From positions 1-5,423 of the forward strand of contig USHK01000105.1 of the NCBI GenBank assembly GCA_900554375.1: DNA of 5,423 nucleotides, given 5' to 3'. The notes beneath the pieces are model-generated. The model was given only the letters and a program-made list of their open reading frames with translations, was not told the origin of the DNA and did no database searches. The position numbers and the translations under genes are program-made. The number at the start of each line of letters is the position of its first letter. The stretch's first letter is position 1. Positions 5,401 to 5,423 of the stretch are shown here, one piece after another. The stretch comes from an uncultured Sutterella sp. (GTDB lineage: Bacteria > Pseudomonadota > Gammaproteobacteria > Burkholderiales > Burkholderiaceae_F).

Positions 5401-5423
5401 CTGTCTCTTATACACATCTCCGA
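5401..5423 (-). other. Nextera Read-2 adapter, reverse orientation (artefact)
   Basis: Positions 5401-5419 are the reverse complement of the 19-bp Tn5 mosaic end, and CCGA (5420-5423) continues into the Read-2 arm, not the Read-1 arm. The kinase frame runs into it, so residues past codon 396 are not biological. Confidence 0.96.

Overview
The window is a short assembly fragment, not a clean genomic slice. Positions 1-42 read as an Illumina Nextera Read-2/i7 adapter: an 8-base index, the adapter arm with one mismatch, and the 19-bp Tn5 mosaic end. Positions 5401-5423 are the same adapter in reverse orientation. The biological insert is therefore 43-5400. The host is probably a gut betaproteobacterium of the Sutterellaceae (Parasutterella, Turicimonas or Sutterella type). 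This is inferred from the modest GC content by eye and from the combination of TtrS/TtrR-like two-component systems with cytoplasmic flavoproteins and a ferredoxin-nitroreductase. No marker gene confirms it.

Left part (43-2617): a tightly packed plus-strand operon. It holds the C-terminal kinase half of a sensor histidine kinase (5' end cut off by the contig edge), a FixJ/TtrR-type response regulator starting one base after the kinase stop, and an FAD-binding flavoprotein of the fumarate reductase/flavocytochrome c superfamily whose start overlaps the regulator's end. The flavoprotein has no heme, FMN-attachment or export sequence. It also lacks several residues that fumarate reductases use for catalysis, so its substrate is probably something else.

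Middle (2618-3304): about 690 bases without a recognisable conserved gene. It contains a perfect TATAAT box followed by a run of strong hairpins ending in a terminator-like structure (about 2740-2905), which is a good candidate for an unannotated small RNA with a CCUCC motif. Next come a second promoter-like pair and a possible 59-residue basic small protein (3033-3212). An AT-rich inverted repeat precedes the next gene.

Right part (3305-5400): a two-[4Fe-4S] ferredoxin/nitroreductase fusion, then the N-terminal part of a second TtrS-like sensor kinase (signal peptide, PhnD-like periplasmic domain, one transmembrane helix, start of the dimerisation/phosphoacceptor domain), truncated by the right contig end. 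The two kinases are paralogues, not two halves of one gene: both contain the H-box region, and the copies differ.

Together the genes suggest an anaerobic or redox lifestyle in which periplasmic ligand sensors control dedicated flavin or Fe-S reductases. The window appears to join the end of one sensor-regulator-flavoenzyme module to the beginning of another.
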